A DNA stretch of 64,000 nucleotides from NCBI RefSeq assembly GCF_016461955.1, contig NZ_JADMNM010000001.1, forward strand, positions 367,598-431,597, given 5' to 3'. Shown here piece by piece: positions 25,698 to 35,128 of this stretch (within the stretch, counting starts at the first letter, position 1; each line of letters begins with the position of its first letter). The translations under genes and the position numbers were made by a program. The DNA comes from Qipengyuania sp. YIM B01966. Its GTDB lineage: Bacteria; Pseudomonadota; Alphaproteobacteria; Sphingomonadales; Sphingomonadaceae. The notes below the pieces were generated by a model. That model was not told the DNA's origin, did not search any database, and saw only the letters and a list, made by a program, of their open reading frames with translations.

Positions 25698-28607
25698 ATG
25701 CGCCTTCACCACCTCGCCGCTACCAGCCTTCTCGCGCTTGCGCTGGGCGCCTGTGCCACAGTACCGGCCGCCCCGGTTGCGAGCGCCCCGCCCGCGCCCG
25801 AAGCCAACGCCCTCGCCGCCGCCCCGGTGAGCGAGCTGGTCGAGCGGGTGTCGATTCCCTACCAGCAGTTCAAGCTGGCCAACGGCCTCACCGTACTGGT
25901 GCACGAGGATCGCAAGGCGCCCGTCGTTGCAGTGTCGATGTGGTATGGCGTCGGCTCGAAGCACGAGCCGCGCGGCAAGACCGGCTTTGCCCACCTGTTC
26001 GAGCATCTGATGTTCAATGGCAGCGAAAATTCGCCCGGCGATTTCTTCGAGCCGCTGCAGGAAGTGGGGGCGACCGATTTCAACGGTACCACCTGGTTCG
26101 ACCGGACCAATTATTTCCAGACCGTGCCGACCGGCGCGCTCGACCGCACGCTGATGCTCGAATCCGACCGTATGGGCCATCTGCTCGGCGCGGTGACGCA
26201 GGAGAAGCTCGATAACCAGATCGGCGTCGTCCAGAACGAGAAGCGCCAAGGCGATAACCAACCTTATGGTCTTATCGAATACGAGCAGCTCGAGAACCTC
26301 TACCCCTCGGGTCACCCCTATCACCATTCGACCATTGGCTCGATGGACGATCTGTCGGGCGCGACGCTGGATGATGTGAAGCAGTGGTTCCGCGACAATT
26401 ACGGCCCCAATAATGCGATCCTGGTGCTGGCCGGCGATATCGACGCGGCCACCGCGCGGGCCAAGGTCGAACGCTGGTTCGGTGACATTCCGGCCGGCCC
26501 CGCCGTGCCGCAGGTGGCTGCGCCTGTGCCGACGCTTTCCGCGCCGCTCGCCAAAACGATCTATGACCAGGTGGCGACGCCGCGCATCTACCGGATGTGG
26601 GCGGTCCCCGGGCTCGACAATCCCGACTATCTGCCGCTGGTCATGGGGGCCAGCGTGCTCGGCGGTCTTGCCAGTTCGCGGCTCGATAACGCGCTGGTGC
26701 GCGGGCAGGAACTGGCCGTGCGCGTCACTGGCAGCGCCGACGTCTATGCGCAGGCCGGCCAGCTCGTGTTTTCGGCCGATGCCAAGCCTGGCATTGACCA
26801 GCAGCGTCTCGGCGCCGCGCTTGATGCCGAATTGGCGCGGTTCATCGCGCAGGGGCCGACCGCGGACGAATTGCAGCGCGCCGCGACGGTCTTTGCCGCC
26901 GAGCAAATTCGCGGCCTCGAACGAGTCGGCGGCTTTTCGGGCAAGGCGCCGACCTTGGCCGAAGGGCTGCTTTATTCAGGCAATCCGGCCGAATACCGCG
27001 TGATGCTCGAACGCGCCGCCCGGTTGACGCCCGAGGAGGTCCGCAGCGTGTTCGCCCGCTGGGCCTCGCGGCCCGTATTCGCCCTGACGGTTGAGCCTGG
27101 CACGCGCCGCGAGGGCGGCGAGAACCGTGGCGGCTTCATCGTAGCCCCCGAAGGGCTGGGTGCACGGCCCGCCTTCTACGCCGACCCGGTGCTTGGCACG
27201 CAGGGCGCGGCAGGCGCCGTCAGCGCCGCCGACCGTTCGACCCTGCCGCCGGTTGGCGAGTTGCGCCCGCTCGAATTCCCGGCGGTCGAACGCGCCACCC
27301 TGTCGAACGGGATGGAAGTGTATTTCGCCCGCCGCAGCGGGGTCCCGGTGGTCTCCACCCGGATCACCTTCAATGCCGGGCATTCGGCCGACCGCGCCGA
27401 CCGGCTGGGGATCCAGTCGATGATGCTGGCGGCGATGGACGAAGGCACCACCGCGCTCGACCCGCAAGAACTGGCCATCGCCAGGGAACGGCTGGGCGCC
27501 AATATCAGCGCATCGGCCAATGCCGACACGACCAATTTCTCGCTCGATGCGCTGTCGCCTAACCTCGGCGCCAGCTTCGCCCTGCTGGCTGATTACATCC
27601 GCCACCCGGCCTTCGCCCCCGCAGCTGTGGAGCGGGTGCGGACGCAGCAGGTCACCCGCATCCGCAACGAACTCAACGATCCCAACGCACTAGCGCAGCG
27701 GGCACTGATGGCGACGCTCTACGGCCAGCACCCTTACGCTGTGCCGCCGAGCGGGACGGGTAATGCCGAAGTCGCGCAAAGCGCCAGCGCGGACGAGTTG
27801 CGCGCCTTCCACCAGCAATGGATTCGCCCTGACAATGCGCGCATCTTCGTAGTCGGCGACACATCGCTGGGCGAAGTCACGCGCTTGCTCGAAGCGAGCT
27901 TCGGCGATTGGCGGGCCCCGGCGACGCCTCTCCCGGCGAAGGCCTTTGGCGCGGCCATCCCCACGCAATCTTCGCGCATCGTGCTGATTGACCGGCCCTC
28001 GTCGCCGCAGAGCGTGATTATGGCCGGCCGCGTCCTGGACGGCAAAGGCACCGATGACATGGTGCCGCTCGATTCGGCAAACTACGTCTATGGCGGCAAC
28101 TTCCTCAGCCGGATCAACATGAACCTGCGCGAGACGAAAGGCTGGTCCTATGGCGTGCGCAGCAGCGTCACCCAGCCGCTCGATCGCAACGCCTTCATCA
28201 TCTCGGCCCCGGTGCAGGCTGACCGGACGGGCGAATCGATCACCGAATTGCGCCGCGAGCTGGCAGATTACACCAGCGCTCGTGGCGTAACCGAGCAGGA
28301 ACTGGGCCGGCTGGTCAACAGCCAGGTACGCGCATTACCGGGCCGGTACGAGACCAATGCCAGCGTGCTGAGCGGCATCGCCTACACGGTCAATTACGGT
28401 CTGCCGGATGATTACTGGACCACCCTGCCCGCGCGCTATCGCGGGCTGACCAGCTCGCAGCTTGGCCAGGTCGCCAGCGGGGCGATGCGGGGCGATGATC
28501 TGGTCTATGTCGTGGTCGGTGATGCCAGCGTGGTGCGGCCGCAGCTTGAACGGCTCGGCCTGCCGGTGGAAGTGCGCCCCGCCGCCGGAGCGCAGGGCGG
28601 GAACTGA
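25698..28607 (+). CDS. Lipoprotein M16-family zinc peptidase (two-domain)
   Basis: A 969-residue pitrilysin-type peptidase. The ATG at 25698 follows GGGGACC and starts a lipoprotein signal (LLALALGAC), so it is anchored in the envelope. The N-terminal M16 half has the inverted zinc motif HLFEH at residues 99-103 and downstream glutamates (VQNEKRQGDNQPYGLIEYE). The C-terminal half (about 520-969) is a second M16 fold without a HxxEH motif, giving the usual active/inactive clam shell in one chain. It likely degrades peptides or misfolded fragments in the periplasm, alongside the neighbouring acylase and aminopeptidase. Confidence 0.93.
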   Translation: MRLHHLAATSLLALALGACATVPAAPVASAPPAPEANALAAAPVSELVERVSIPYQQFKLANGLTVLVHEDRKAPVVAVSMWYGVGSKHEPRGKTGFAHLFEHLMFNGSENSPGDFFEPLQEVGATDFNGTTWFDRTNYFQTVPTGALDRTLMLESDRMGHLLGAVTQEKLDNQIGVVQNEKRQGDNQPYGLIEYEQLENLYPSGHPYHHSTIGSMDDLSGATLDDVKQWFRDNYGPNNAILVLAGDIDAATARAKVERWFGDIPAGPAVPQVAAPVPTLSAPLAKTIYDQVATPRIYRMWAVPGLDNPDYLPLVMGASVLGGLASSRLDNALVRGQELAVRVTGSADVYAQAGQLVFSADAKPGIDQQRLGAALDAELARFIAQGPTADELQRAATVFAAEQIRGLERVGGFSGKAPTLAEGLLYSGNPAEYRVMLERAARLTPEEVRSVFARWASRPVFALTVEPGTRREGGENRGGFIVAPEGLGARPAFYADPVLGTQGAAGAVSAADRSTLPPVGELRPLEFPAVERATLSNGMEVYFARRSGVPVVSTRITFNAGHSADRADRLGIQSMMLAAMDEGTTALDPQELAIARERLGANISASANADTTNFSLDALSPNLGASFALLADYIRHPAFAPAAVERVRTQQVTRIRNELNDPNALAQRALMATLYGQHPYAVPPSGTGNAEVAQSASADELRAFHQQWIRPDNARIFVVGDTSLGEVTRLLEASFGDWRAPATPLPAKAFGAAIPTQSSRIVLIDRPSSPQSVIMAGRVLDGKGTDDMVPLDSANYVYGGNFLSRINMNLRETKGWSYGVRSSVTQPLDRNAFIISAPVQADRTGESITELRRELADYTSARGVTEQELGRLVNSQVRALPGRYETNASVLSGIAYTVNYGLPDDYWTTLPARYRGLTSSQLGQVASGAMRGDDLVYVVVGDASVVRPQLERLGLPVEVRPAAGAQGGN

Positions 28608-28614
28608 CCGGCGC

Positions 28615-28645
28615 GCCCCCTGTTGACAGGGTTGTCAGCAGGGGC
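28615..28645 (+). repeat. Hairpin between the M16 gene and the small beta-rich gene
   Basis: GCCCCCTGTTGACA pairs with TGTCAGCAGGGGC (one bulge, one G-U) around GGGT. No T-run follows. The left arm contains a consensus -35 TTGACA, so the site may be a promoter/operator for the next gene rather than a terminator; the -10 region is unconvincing. Confidence 0.4.
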
Positions 28646-28694
28646 AATGCACGCCTGCGCACGATCAACCGATGCAGCCAAAGATGGAGAGTGA

Positions 28695-29012
28695 ATGATG
28701 TCCGTTTCCGGTACCTATGATTGCGTCACCAAGACCCCGATGGGTGACCAGAAGAGCGTCTTCACTATCGAAGACAATGGCGACGGTACTTTCACCGGCA
28801 ACAATGCCGGCCAGATGGGTTCGATGCAGGTCGAAGATGGCAAGGTCGATGGCAACAACCTCACCTGGAAGATGAACATGACCGTGCCGATGCCGATGAC
28901 GCTCGAAGGCAGCGCCACGGTTGACGGCGACACGCTGACCGGTTCGGTCAATGCTGGCGCGTTCGGTTCGATGGCGATGACCGGCACCCGTTCGGACGCT
29001 GCCAAGGCCTGA
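28695..29012 (+). CDS. Small beta-rich protein of unknown function
   Basis: A 105-residue protein (start at 28695; the second ATG at 28698 sits 7 nt after GGAGA and is equally possible). It has no signal peptide or membrane segment. The sequence alternates Gly, Thr and hydrophobic residues like a small beta-barrel or lipocalin-like fold, with one Cys and many Met. Two similar segments (TFTGNNAGQMGSMQVEDG and TLTGSVNAGAFGSMAMTG) suggest an internal duplication. A strong terminator follows directly. I recognise no family with certainty. Confidence 0.8.
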   Translation: MMSVSGTYDCVTKTPMGDQKSVFTIEDNGDGTFTGNNAGQMGSMQVEDGKVDGNNLTWKMNMTVPMPMTLEGSATVDGDTLTGSVNAGAFGSMAMTGTRSDAAKA

Positions 29013-29036
29013 GCAATCGCCTCGGGATCAGGAAGG

Positions 29037-29064
29037 GGCCGGCGGGCGATCCGCCGGCCTTTTT
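29037..29064 (+). terminator. Intrinsic terminator after the small beta-rich gene
   Basis: GGCCGGCGG pairs perfectly with CCGCCGGCC around a 5-nt loop and is followed by TTTTT. It closes the plus-strand acylase/M16/small-protein run at its convergence with the M48 operon. Confidence 0.88.
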
Positions 29065-29068
29065 CGTG

Positions 29069-29689
29069 TCAGCGGCGGAACTGCGCCCCGTCCATCATCT
29101 GCCGCACTTCGCCGATCGAGGCATCGAAATAGTGTATCCTGGGCGCGTCGAAATTGATCAGATAGAGCTTCTTGTCGATGATCGCCGCGCGCACCTCGCC
29201 CCGCCGGTCAACATTGTCGCCGCCGGTATAGGTATAAGCGAAATGGACGCCGGGATATCCGGCAAGATGCGCCGGGCGCACTTCGGTCACCGTGAACAGC
29301 GACCCGCCGAGCACCACCTGCGCGCTGTTCTCGAAGAATTCGGCAATGTCGGTCGGCAGGAAATCGGCGTCGAATTTTGGCAGCGGATCGCGCCGGCGAT
29401 TGCGCTCACGGAACAGCGGCTTGCCCTCTTTCAGCGCGACGATGAAGTCGAGTTCATTCAGGGCCATGCCGTCCTGCGTCCACGCCTCACTGTAGCGGGT
29501 CGGGCGGTTGGTGGAGCGGTTCCAGTCGCTGACCGGGGTCACCAGCAATTCGCTATTGCCGACCTCGCGCGGCTGGCCGGCGGCGACGATCCGCCACTGG
29601 CTGAGGAATTGCGCATCGGCTGGCGTGGTCTGCACCGCCAGCAAGGCGGCCAGCGCCAGCAGCATGGTGCGGATCGCGGTCAGCTTCAT
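29069..29689 (-). CDS. Periplasmic protein of unknown function, M48-operon partner
   Basis: A 206-residue exported protein: signal peptide MKLTAIRTMLLALAALLAVQ to ADAQ, then a soluble mixed alpha/beta region with no membrane segment or cysteines. It is the third gene of a minus-strand operon and overlaps the M48 peptidase gene by 4 nt (ATGA), which argues that it works with the peptidase, perhaps as adaptor, inhibitor or substrate. The segment YPGVHFAYTYTGGDN and the AAIIDKKLYLINFDAP strand look like a compact beta domain. No family recognised; function not assigned. Confidence 0.82.
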   Translation of the reverse strand: MKLTAIRTMLLALAALLAVQTTPADAQFLSQWRIVAAGQPREVGNSELLVTPVSDWNRSTNRPTRYSEAWTQDGMALNELDFIVALKEGKPLFRERNRRRDPLPKFDADFLPTDIAEFFENSAQVVLGGSLFTVTEVRPAHLAGYPGVHFAYTYTGGDNVDRRGEVRAAIIDKKLYLINFDAPRIHYFDASIGEVRQMMDGAQFRR

Positions 29690-30900
29690 GTCACAGGCTC
29701 CGCCGCCATGGCGCCAAGCATCGCGGCATCGTGCGCTTGCGGTTTCAGTTGGAGGTAGGTTCTGAGCGCAGCGCGCCCTTCGGCCGCATGACCTTGCCGC
29801 AATAGCGCGAGGCCGTAGCCGCGCCAGCTTTCCTCCGGCCCGCCGCCCTGATCGATCGCCTGGCGATAGAAGGTCGCGGCCGACGCGAAATCCCCCTCGC
29901 GCCCGCGATCACGGTAAAGCTCTCCGCGCGCGTACAGGAGGTCGGCGGTCCAGCCATCCGGTTCCGGCCCGGCCAGCGTGGAGAGCAGATATTCGGTCCC
30001 GCCGAAATCCGCGAGCCGAACCTGGTCGTCGATCAGTTGCGGCCACCAGGCGTGAAGGTTGCTGCGATATTCGGCCGCCCGCCTCTCGGCAGCGCCGGCG
30101 CTGGCTGCGGCCTGCGTAGCCAAGGCTGCCAGCGTTTCCATCCGCTCGGTCGTGCGCGGATGGGTGGCGAACAGGCCGCCATTGCTGTTGCGGCGGCTGC
30201 GGTGGCGCCGCTCGGCCGCGGTGGCGTCCATCTCGTCACCCAATTGCTGCCAGATGGTGCTCGCCGCTGTCGGGTCGTAACCGGCGCGGGCCAGCTCGGC
30301 GATCGAGCCGGCATCGGCCTCGCGCTCCATCTCGCGGTTGAAGCCGAATACCGACGACAGAATCGCGATCTGCCCGACCATGCCGGCAGCGTAGGGAATG
30401 GGCGCGAGGCTGAAGATCGACAGGATGTCGGTCTTGGTCCGCATGTTGCGGAACAGGCGCAGCGAGTGCTGCTGTTCGAAATGGGTGAATTCGTGGCCCA
30501 GCACCGCTGCCAGCTGCGCCTCATCGCGCATCCGCAACAACAGCCCGGTATTGACGATCATCGCCCCGTTGGGCGCCATGCTGGCGTTGAAGAACGGCGT
30601 GCGCACGAGATAGAGCCGCGTCGCCGCGCACCGCTCTGCCCCCACCGTGCGGCACAGCACACCGCGGACATAGGCATTGAGCGCCGGGTCATCGACGAGG
30701 AAATGCGACTGGCGCAGCAGGCGCTCCTGCTCGGCCATTTCGTACCACAGCCCGCGCTCAAGCTCGTCCTGCGGCTGGTAGCCGTGCGCCGAAGGGAGCG
30801 GGGTGGCGGTCGTTGCCGGCGCGGGCGCGGCATCTTGCGCCGCCAGCGGCAGCGGCGCCAGCATTGCGGCCGCGGCAAGCAGCGCAGCGCGGCGGATCAT
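29686..30900 (-). CDS. Periplasmic M48 metallopeptidase with TPR region (BepA-like)
   Basis: A 404-residue exported zinc peptidase. A signal peptide covers residues 1-22 (PLAAQD). The catalytic motif HEFTH lies at 136-140, with the third ligand in the EREADAGS helix near residue 195. The C-terminal ~100 residues are TPR-like (GPEESWRGYGLALLRQGHA). This order, M48 then TPR, matches BepA/YfgC-type proteins that police outer-membrane protein assembly. The gene is coupled on both sides by 4-nt overlaps with two genes of unknown function. A role in OMP quality control is inferred from the family. Confidence 0.9.
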   Translation of the reverse strand: MIRRAALLAAAAMLAPLPLAAQDAAPAPATTATPLPSAHGYQPQDELERGLWYEMAEQERLLRQSHFLVDDPALNAYVRGVLCRTVGAERCAATRLYLVRTPFFNASMAPNGAMIVNTGLLLRMRDEAQLAAVLGHEFTHFEQQHSLRLFRNMRTKTDILSIFSLAPIPYAAGMVGQIAILSSVFGFNREMEREADAGSIAELARAGYDPTAASTIWQQLGDEMDATAAERRHRSRRNSNGGLFATHPRTTERMETLAALATQAAASAGAAERRAAEYRSNLHAWWPQLIDDQVRLADFGGTEYLLSTLAGPEPDGWTADLLYARGELYRDRGREGDFASAATFYRQAIDQGGGPEESWRGYGLALLRQGHAAEGRAALRTYLQLKPQAHDAAMLGAMAAEPVT

Positions 30901-31691
30901 GGCTTCGGCTCCGCCGGGGTTTCCCCTGTCACGGTGACCTCGCGCGCGCGCTCTGGCGCAGGCTGGCCGGTCGCGCGCAGCGGAAATTCTTCCAGCAATT
31001 GCGCCACCCGCTTCTGCGCGCCTTCGGCGGTGCGGACATCGCCGCCCATCTGCAGATCGCCATTGAGCCAGACGAGGTGCCCGGTGCGCAGATCGACCAG
31101 CCCGGCATAGCCCATGTGGACGCCTGACGGCACCAGCCCGACGCCGGCCACGGCGCCGAGCACCTGCAACACCTTGCGCCCGGTCGAGCCGTAACTGTCA
31201 TTGGTGACGAGGAAGAGTCCGTAATCGCCGCCAAGCGCGCGCAATTGCTCAGTTTCGGCGCCCAGCGTCCAGTCGAAGTCGTGCCGCTTGCTCGGCAGGC
31301 GGTTGCCGGGAAACAGCTTGTGCTGGAATGCTTCGCCGGCGACGGTCTGGAACAAAGCGGTATAATCAGCGACCAGTTCGCCCTGTTCGCCGTCCAGTTC
31401 CGGGACGATCACCAGCGAGGTCCCGCGCGCGGCCTGTTCGGCCTCGAGCGCGGCCATGATGTTGCCCTTGGCCGTTTCGGTCCATTCAGCGTTCGGTTCG
31501 TGCATCCCGCCCATGGTCTGCGCGCCGACGCGGATTTCCGGGCGAAAAACAAGAATCCGCACCTCGCCCTGCGGCAGCACGAAATCTTCGCGCACCGCGC
31601 TCGCCTCGCCCGCCCCGAACTGCGCGTGCGCCGGCGCTGCCATGCCCAGCGCCAGCATCGCGGCCATGGCGGCGGTCATCCATCGTTTCAT
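30897..31691 (-). CDS. Exported protein of unknown function, first gene of M48 operon
   Basis: A 264-residue secreted protein. The ATG at 31691 has GGGGAG upstream and begins a signal peptide (MKRWMTAAM to PAHAQF). The mature domain includes VLPQGEVRILVFRPEIRVG, a long helix around residues 75-90 and a Gly-rich hydrophobic segment (VLQVLGAVAGVGLVPSG) that could dip into a membrane, then LVDLRTGHLVWLNGD. The overall pattern resembles exported proteins that gather near outer-membrane assembly factors, but I recognise no named family. It overlaps the M48 peptidase gene by 4 nt (ATGA). Confidence 0.8.
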   Translation of the reverse strand: MKRWMTAAMAAMLALGMAAPAHAQFGAGEASAVREDFVLPQGEVRILVFRPEIRVGAQTMGGMHEPNAEWTETAKGNIMAALEAEQAARGTSLVIVPELDGEQGELVADYTALFQTVAGEAFQHKLFPGNRLPSKRHDFDWTLGAETEQLRALGGDYGLFLVTNDSYGSTGRKVLQVLGAVAGVGLVPSGVHMGYAGLVDLRTGHLVWLNGDLQMGGDVRTAEGAQKRVAQLLEEFPLRATGQPAPERAREVTVTGETPAEPKP

Positions 31692-31779
31692 CGCCTGCTC
31701 CCCGCGGACGCGCGCGATCACGCGCCAGAAAGCGGCAGGCTACAGCAGCAAGCGGCTGAATGCCTAGTGAAAAACCTGT

Positions 31780-33282
31780 TCAGCCAAGCTTCTGGCGGAG
31801 CACCTGGTTGACCAGTTGCGGATTGCCCTTGCCCTGCATCGCCTTCATCGTCTGGCCGACAAAGAAACCGAACAGCGCCTCTTTGCCGGCCTTGAACTCG
31901 GCCACCTTGTCGGCATTGGCGGCCAGCACCTGATCCACCGCTGCCTCGATCGCGCTGGTATCGCTGGTCTGCATCAGCCCCTCGCGCTCGACTATGGCCT
32001 CGGCACCGTCACCGCTCGCCAGCATCTTTTCGAGCACCTGCTTGGCGATCGAGCCCGAGATCGTGCCCTTGGCGACCAGCGCCAGCAATTCGGCCCCGGC
32101 GGCGGGCGTGACAGGCGAATCGGCCAGCGCGGTGCCGGTTTTGTTCAGTGCGCCGAACAGTTCGGACAACAGCCAGTTGGCGGCCGGCTTGGCCAGCTCG
32201 GCTTCGGGTTTGCCGGCCTTGGCGGCGCTGGCGGCGAGCAGTTCCTCGAACCAGCCCGCCGTTTCGACCTCGGCGGTCAGCACGCCGGCATTATAGGCCG
32301 ACAGCCCCAGCTCGCCTTCATACCGCCGGCGCTTGGCATCGGGCAGTTCGGGCAGGCTGGCGCGGCATTCGGCGATGAACGCCTCGTCCAGTTCCAGCGG
32401 CAGCAGGTCGGGATCGGGGAAATAGCGGTAATCGTGTGCGTCTTCCTTGCTGCGCATGGCGCGGGTGGTGCCGGTTCCGGGATCGAACAGGCGGGTTTCC
32501 TGCACCACCGTGCCGCCATCTTCGATCAGATCGACCTGGCGGCGCGCTTCGTGCTCGATCGCCTGCATCACGAAGCGGACCGAATTGACGTTCTTGGTTT
32601 CGGTGCGGGTGCCGAATTCTTCGCCCGGGCGGCGCACGCTGACATTGACGTCAGCCCGCATCGAGCCTTCTTCCATATTGCCGTCGCAACTGCCGACATA
32701 ACGCAGGATCGCGCGCAGCTTGCGCACATAAGCACCCGCCTCGGCCGGGCTGCGCATATCGGGGCGGCTGACGATTTCCATCAGCGCGACGCCGCTGCGA
32801 TTGAGATCGACATAGCTCATCGTCGGATGCTGGTCATGCATCAGCTTGCCGGCATCCTGCTCAACATGGATGCGTTCGATGCCGATTACCTTGTCCGCCG
32901 GAATGCCGGCCTTCTCGTCCGCATCGATGGTCAGCGACCCTTCACCGACCAGCGGGTGATAGAGCTGGCTGATCTGGTAGCCCTGCGGCAGATCGGCGTA
33001 GAAATAATTCTTGCGGTCGAACCGGCTCCAGCGGTTGATCGCGGCGTCAATCGCGAGGCCCGTGCGGACCGCCTGGCGGATGCATTCGGCATTGGGCACC
33101 GGCAACATTCCCGGCATCGCCGCGTCAACCAGGCTGACCTGCGTATTCGGCTCCGCCCCAAACGCCGTCGCCGCGCCCGAAAACAGCTTGGCCTGAGTGG
33201 TGATCTGGGCGTGAACCTCGAGGCCGATGACGACCTCCCATTCACCCGTGGCGCCCTGGATGCGGTACGAACTCACCACCAT
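31780..33282 (-). CDS. gatB: Asp-tRNA(Asn)/Glu-tRNA(Gln) amidotransferase subunit B
   Basis: A 500-residue GatB, the kinase-like subunit that activates misacylated Glu-tRNA(Gln) or Asp-tRNA(Asn) for amidation. [12 protein letters not shown] and [10 protein letters not shown] near the N-terminus and [19 protein letters not shown] are family signatures; the C-terminal YqeY-like tail (about 350-500) contacts tRNA. The frame can begin at ATG 33282, but GTG at 33276 gives the more usual [14 protein letters not shown] start, lies 8 nt after GGAG and overlaps the gatA stop as GTGA. Order gatC-gatA-gatB with overlapping ends indicates one operon. Confidence 0.97.
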   Translation of the reverse strand: MVVSSYRIQGATGEWEVVIGLEVHAQITTQAKLFSGAATAFGAEPNTQVSLVDAAMPGMLPVPNAECIRQAVRTGLAIDAAINRWSRFDRKNYFYADLPQGYQISQLYHPLVGEGSLTIDADEKAGIPADKVIGIERIHVEQDAGKLMHDQHPTMSYVDLNRSGVALMEIVSRPDMRSPAEAGAYVRKLRAILRYVGSCDGNMEEGSMRADVNVSVRRPGEEFGTRTETKNVNSVRFVMQAIEHEARRQVDLIEDGGTVVQETRLFDPGTGTTRAMRSKEDAHDYRYFPDPDLLPLELDEAFIAECRASLPELPDAKRRRYEGELGLSAYNAGVLTAEVETAGWFEELLAASAAKAGKPEAELAKPAANWLLSELFGALNKTGTALADSPVTPAAGAELLALVAKGTISGSIAKQVLEKMLASGDGAEAIVEREGLMQTSDTSAIEAAVDQVLAANADKVAEFKAGKEALFGFFVGQTMKAMQGKGNPQLVNQVLRQKLG

Positions 33283-34784
33283 GTCTCCGGCTTGGCGTTG
33301 AACCCCGCGCGCTGCTCGATGGCCAGGCCGGCATTGAGGACGCTCTGTTCGTCAAAGGCGCGGCCGATCAGCTGGAGGCCCAGCGGCAGCCCTTCGCGGT
33401 TCAATCCGGCGGGCACGCTCATTGCGGGCAGGCCCGCAAGGCTGGCGGGGACGGCGAACACATCGTTCAGATACATCGCCAGCGGATCGGCGCTTTTTTC
33501 GCCGAGGCCGAAGGCGGCGGTCGGGCAGGTCGGGGCGAGGATCACGTCACAGCGTTCGAAGGCGCGTTCAAAATCGCGTGCGATCAGCGCGCGGACCTTC
33601 TGCGCCTGGGTGTAATAGGCGTCGTAGAACCCGGCGGAGAGCACATAGGTGCCGATCAGGATACGGCGCTTGACCTCGTCGCCGAAGCCGGCGGCGCGGG
33701 TGGCGGCGTACATGTCCTGCAAGCCAGCGCCGCTTGTCCCGGACCCCGATCCGGGTTCAGGCAGCTCGCGCAGACCGTAGCGCACCCCGTCATAGCGGGC
33801 GAGGTTGGACGAGGCTTCCGCGGGCGCAATGATGTAATAAGCCGGCAGCGCATGATGCGTGTGCGGCAGGCTGATATCGATCACCTCGGCGCCCGCATCC
33901 TTCAGCCAGGCGATCCCCTGGTCCCAGCTCGCCGCGACATCGGCATCCATCCCGTCCATCCGGTATTCACGCGGAATGCCGACTTTCACCCCGCGCAAAT
34001 CGGCATTGAGCGCGCCCGCCCAGTCGGGCACCGGCAGGTCGAGGCTGGTCGCATCCTTGGGGTCGAACCCGGCCATCGCCCCCAGCATGATCGCGCAATC
34101 GGTGACATCGCGCGCCATCGGCCCGGCCTGGTCAAGGCTAGAGGCAAACGCCACCACGCCCCAGCGCGAGCAGCGGCCATAAGTCGGCTTGATCCCGGTA
34201 ATTCCGGTAAAGGCCGCCGGCTGGCGGATCGAGCCGCCCGTATCGGTGCCGGTTGCTGCCGCCGCGATCCGCGCCGCGACCGCCGCCGAACTGCCCCCGG
34301 ACGAACCGCCCGGCGCGAGCGGGGCATTGCCGCCATCGGCCCGCCGCCAGGGCGAAATCACATTGCCGAAATAGCTGGTCTCGTTCGACGAGCCCATCGC
34401 AAACTGGTCGAGATTGAGCTTGCCCAGCATCCCCGCGCCGGCATCCCACAGCTTCTGAGACACAGTGCTTTCATAGGGCGGGACGAAGCCTTCAAGGATA
34501 TGGCTCGCCGCGGTGGTCTGCACGCCCTTGGTGGCGAACAGATCCTTCATCCCGATCGGCACGCCGGCCATCGCGCCGAGCGTCTCGCCAGCAGACCGCT
34601 GCGCATCGACGCGCCGCGCCGCATCCAGCGCGTGGTCGGGGGTGGTGACGATGAAGGCGTTGAGCGCCGGATTGGCCGCGGCGACGGCGGCGTTGAACGC
34701 CTCGGCCACTTCAACCGCGGTGAAGCTGCCACCCACCACCCCGTCGCGGATGGCCTTGATCCCGAGATCGGTCAGCTCGGTCAT
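33273..34784 (-). CDS. gatA: Asp-tRNA(Asn)/Glu-tRNA(Gln) amidotransferase subunit A
   Basis: A 503-residue amidase-signature enzyme that releases ammonia from glutamine for GatB. The Ser-cisSer-Lys triad is visible: PIGMKDLF (Lys), [12 protein letters not shown] and [11 protein letters not shown]. The ATG at 34784 overlaps the gatC stop by one base (TAATG). Around residues 342-351 a Pro/Gly/Ser-rich stretch ([11 protein letters not shown]) breaks an otherwise conserved region between YGVRYGLR-type and [10 protein letters not shown] segments; it is encoded by a palindromic repeat (33736-33759) and looks like an in-frame insertion in a surface loop. Confidence 0.97.
   Translation of the reverse strand: MTELTDLGIKAIRDGVVGGSFTAVEVAEAFNAAVAAANPALNAFIVTTPDHALDAARRVDAQRSAGETLGAMAGVPIGMKDLFATKGVQTTAASHILEGFVPPYESTVSQKLWDAGAGMLGKLNLDQFAMGSSNETSYFGNVISPWRRADGGNAPLAPGGSSGGSSAAVAARIAAAATGTDTGGSIRQPAAFTGITGIKPTYGRCSRWGVVAFASSLDQAGPMARDVTDCAIMLGAMAGFDPKDATSLDLPVPDWAGALNADLRGVKVGIPREYRMDGMDADVAASWDQGIAWLKDAGAEVIDISLPHTHHALPAYYIIAPAEASSNLARYDGVRYGLRELPEPGSGSGTSGAGLQDMYAATRAAGFGDEVKRRILIGTYVLSAGFYDAYYTQAQKVRALIARDFERAFERCDVILAPTCPTAAFGLGEKSADPLAMYLNDVFAVPASLAGLPAMSVPAGLNREGLPLGLQLIGRAFDEQSVLNAGLAIEQRAGFNAKPETWW
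33736..33759. repeat. Palindromic repeat element inside gatA
   Basis: The core CCCGGA-CCCCGA-TCCGGG (33738-33755) is an inverted repeat whose form resembles short palindromic elements dispersed in alphaproteobacterial genomes. It encodes a low-complexity P-E-P-G-S-G-S-G stretch in frame. I see no second copy in this window, so its repeat nature is inferred from its form. Confidence 0.5.
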
Positions 34785-35086
34785 TATTCGATCACCTTGG
34801 GCACGCCGAAGAAGCCGTGTTCGGGTGCCGGGGCGTTGGCCAGCACCGCATCGCGCACCCCGCCGCCGGTCAGCGGATCGGCGTTGACTACATCGTCGCG
34901 CAGCCGCAGCGTGTTTGGGATGACCGCTGTCATCGGTTCGACCCCGCTGCAATCGACCTCGCCCAGCTGTTCTACCCAGGCGAGGATGTTGTTGAGTTCG
35001 GGGACCATGCGGTCAAGCGCCGCATCATCCATCCGGATGCGCGCAAGATTGGCGATCCGGGCCACGGTTTCCTTGTCGACAGACAT
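34784..35086 (-). CDS. gatC: Asp-tRNA(Asn)/Glu-tRNA(Gln) amidotransferase subunit C
   Basis: A 100-residue GatC that clamps GatA to GatB. The ATG at 35086 ([17 protein letters not shown]) matches the family N-terminus; a longer frame adds an implausible Pro/Arg-rich lead. The motifs [11 protein letters not shown] and VEPMTAV, and a C-terminal [10 protein letters not shown], are typical. Its TAA stop shares one base with the gatA ATG. It leads the gatCAB operon. Confidence 0.96.
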   Translation of the reverse strand: MSVDKETVARIANLARIRMDDAALDRMVPELNNILAWVEQLGEVDCSGVEPMTAVIPNTLRLRDDVVNADPLTGGGVRDAVLANAPAPEHGFFGVPKVIE

Positions 35087-35128
35087 GGCGCGCGCCCTAG
35101 CCGGGCAGGGCTGCGGCTTCAAGCGCGC

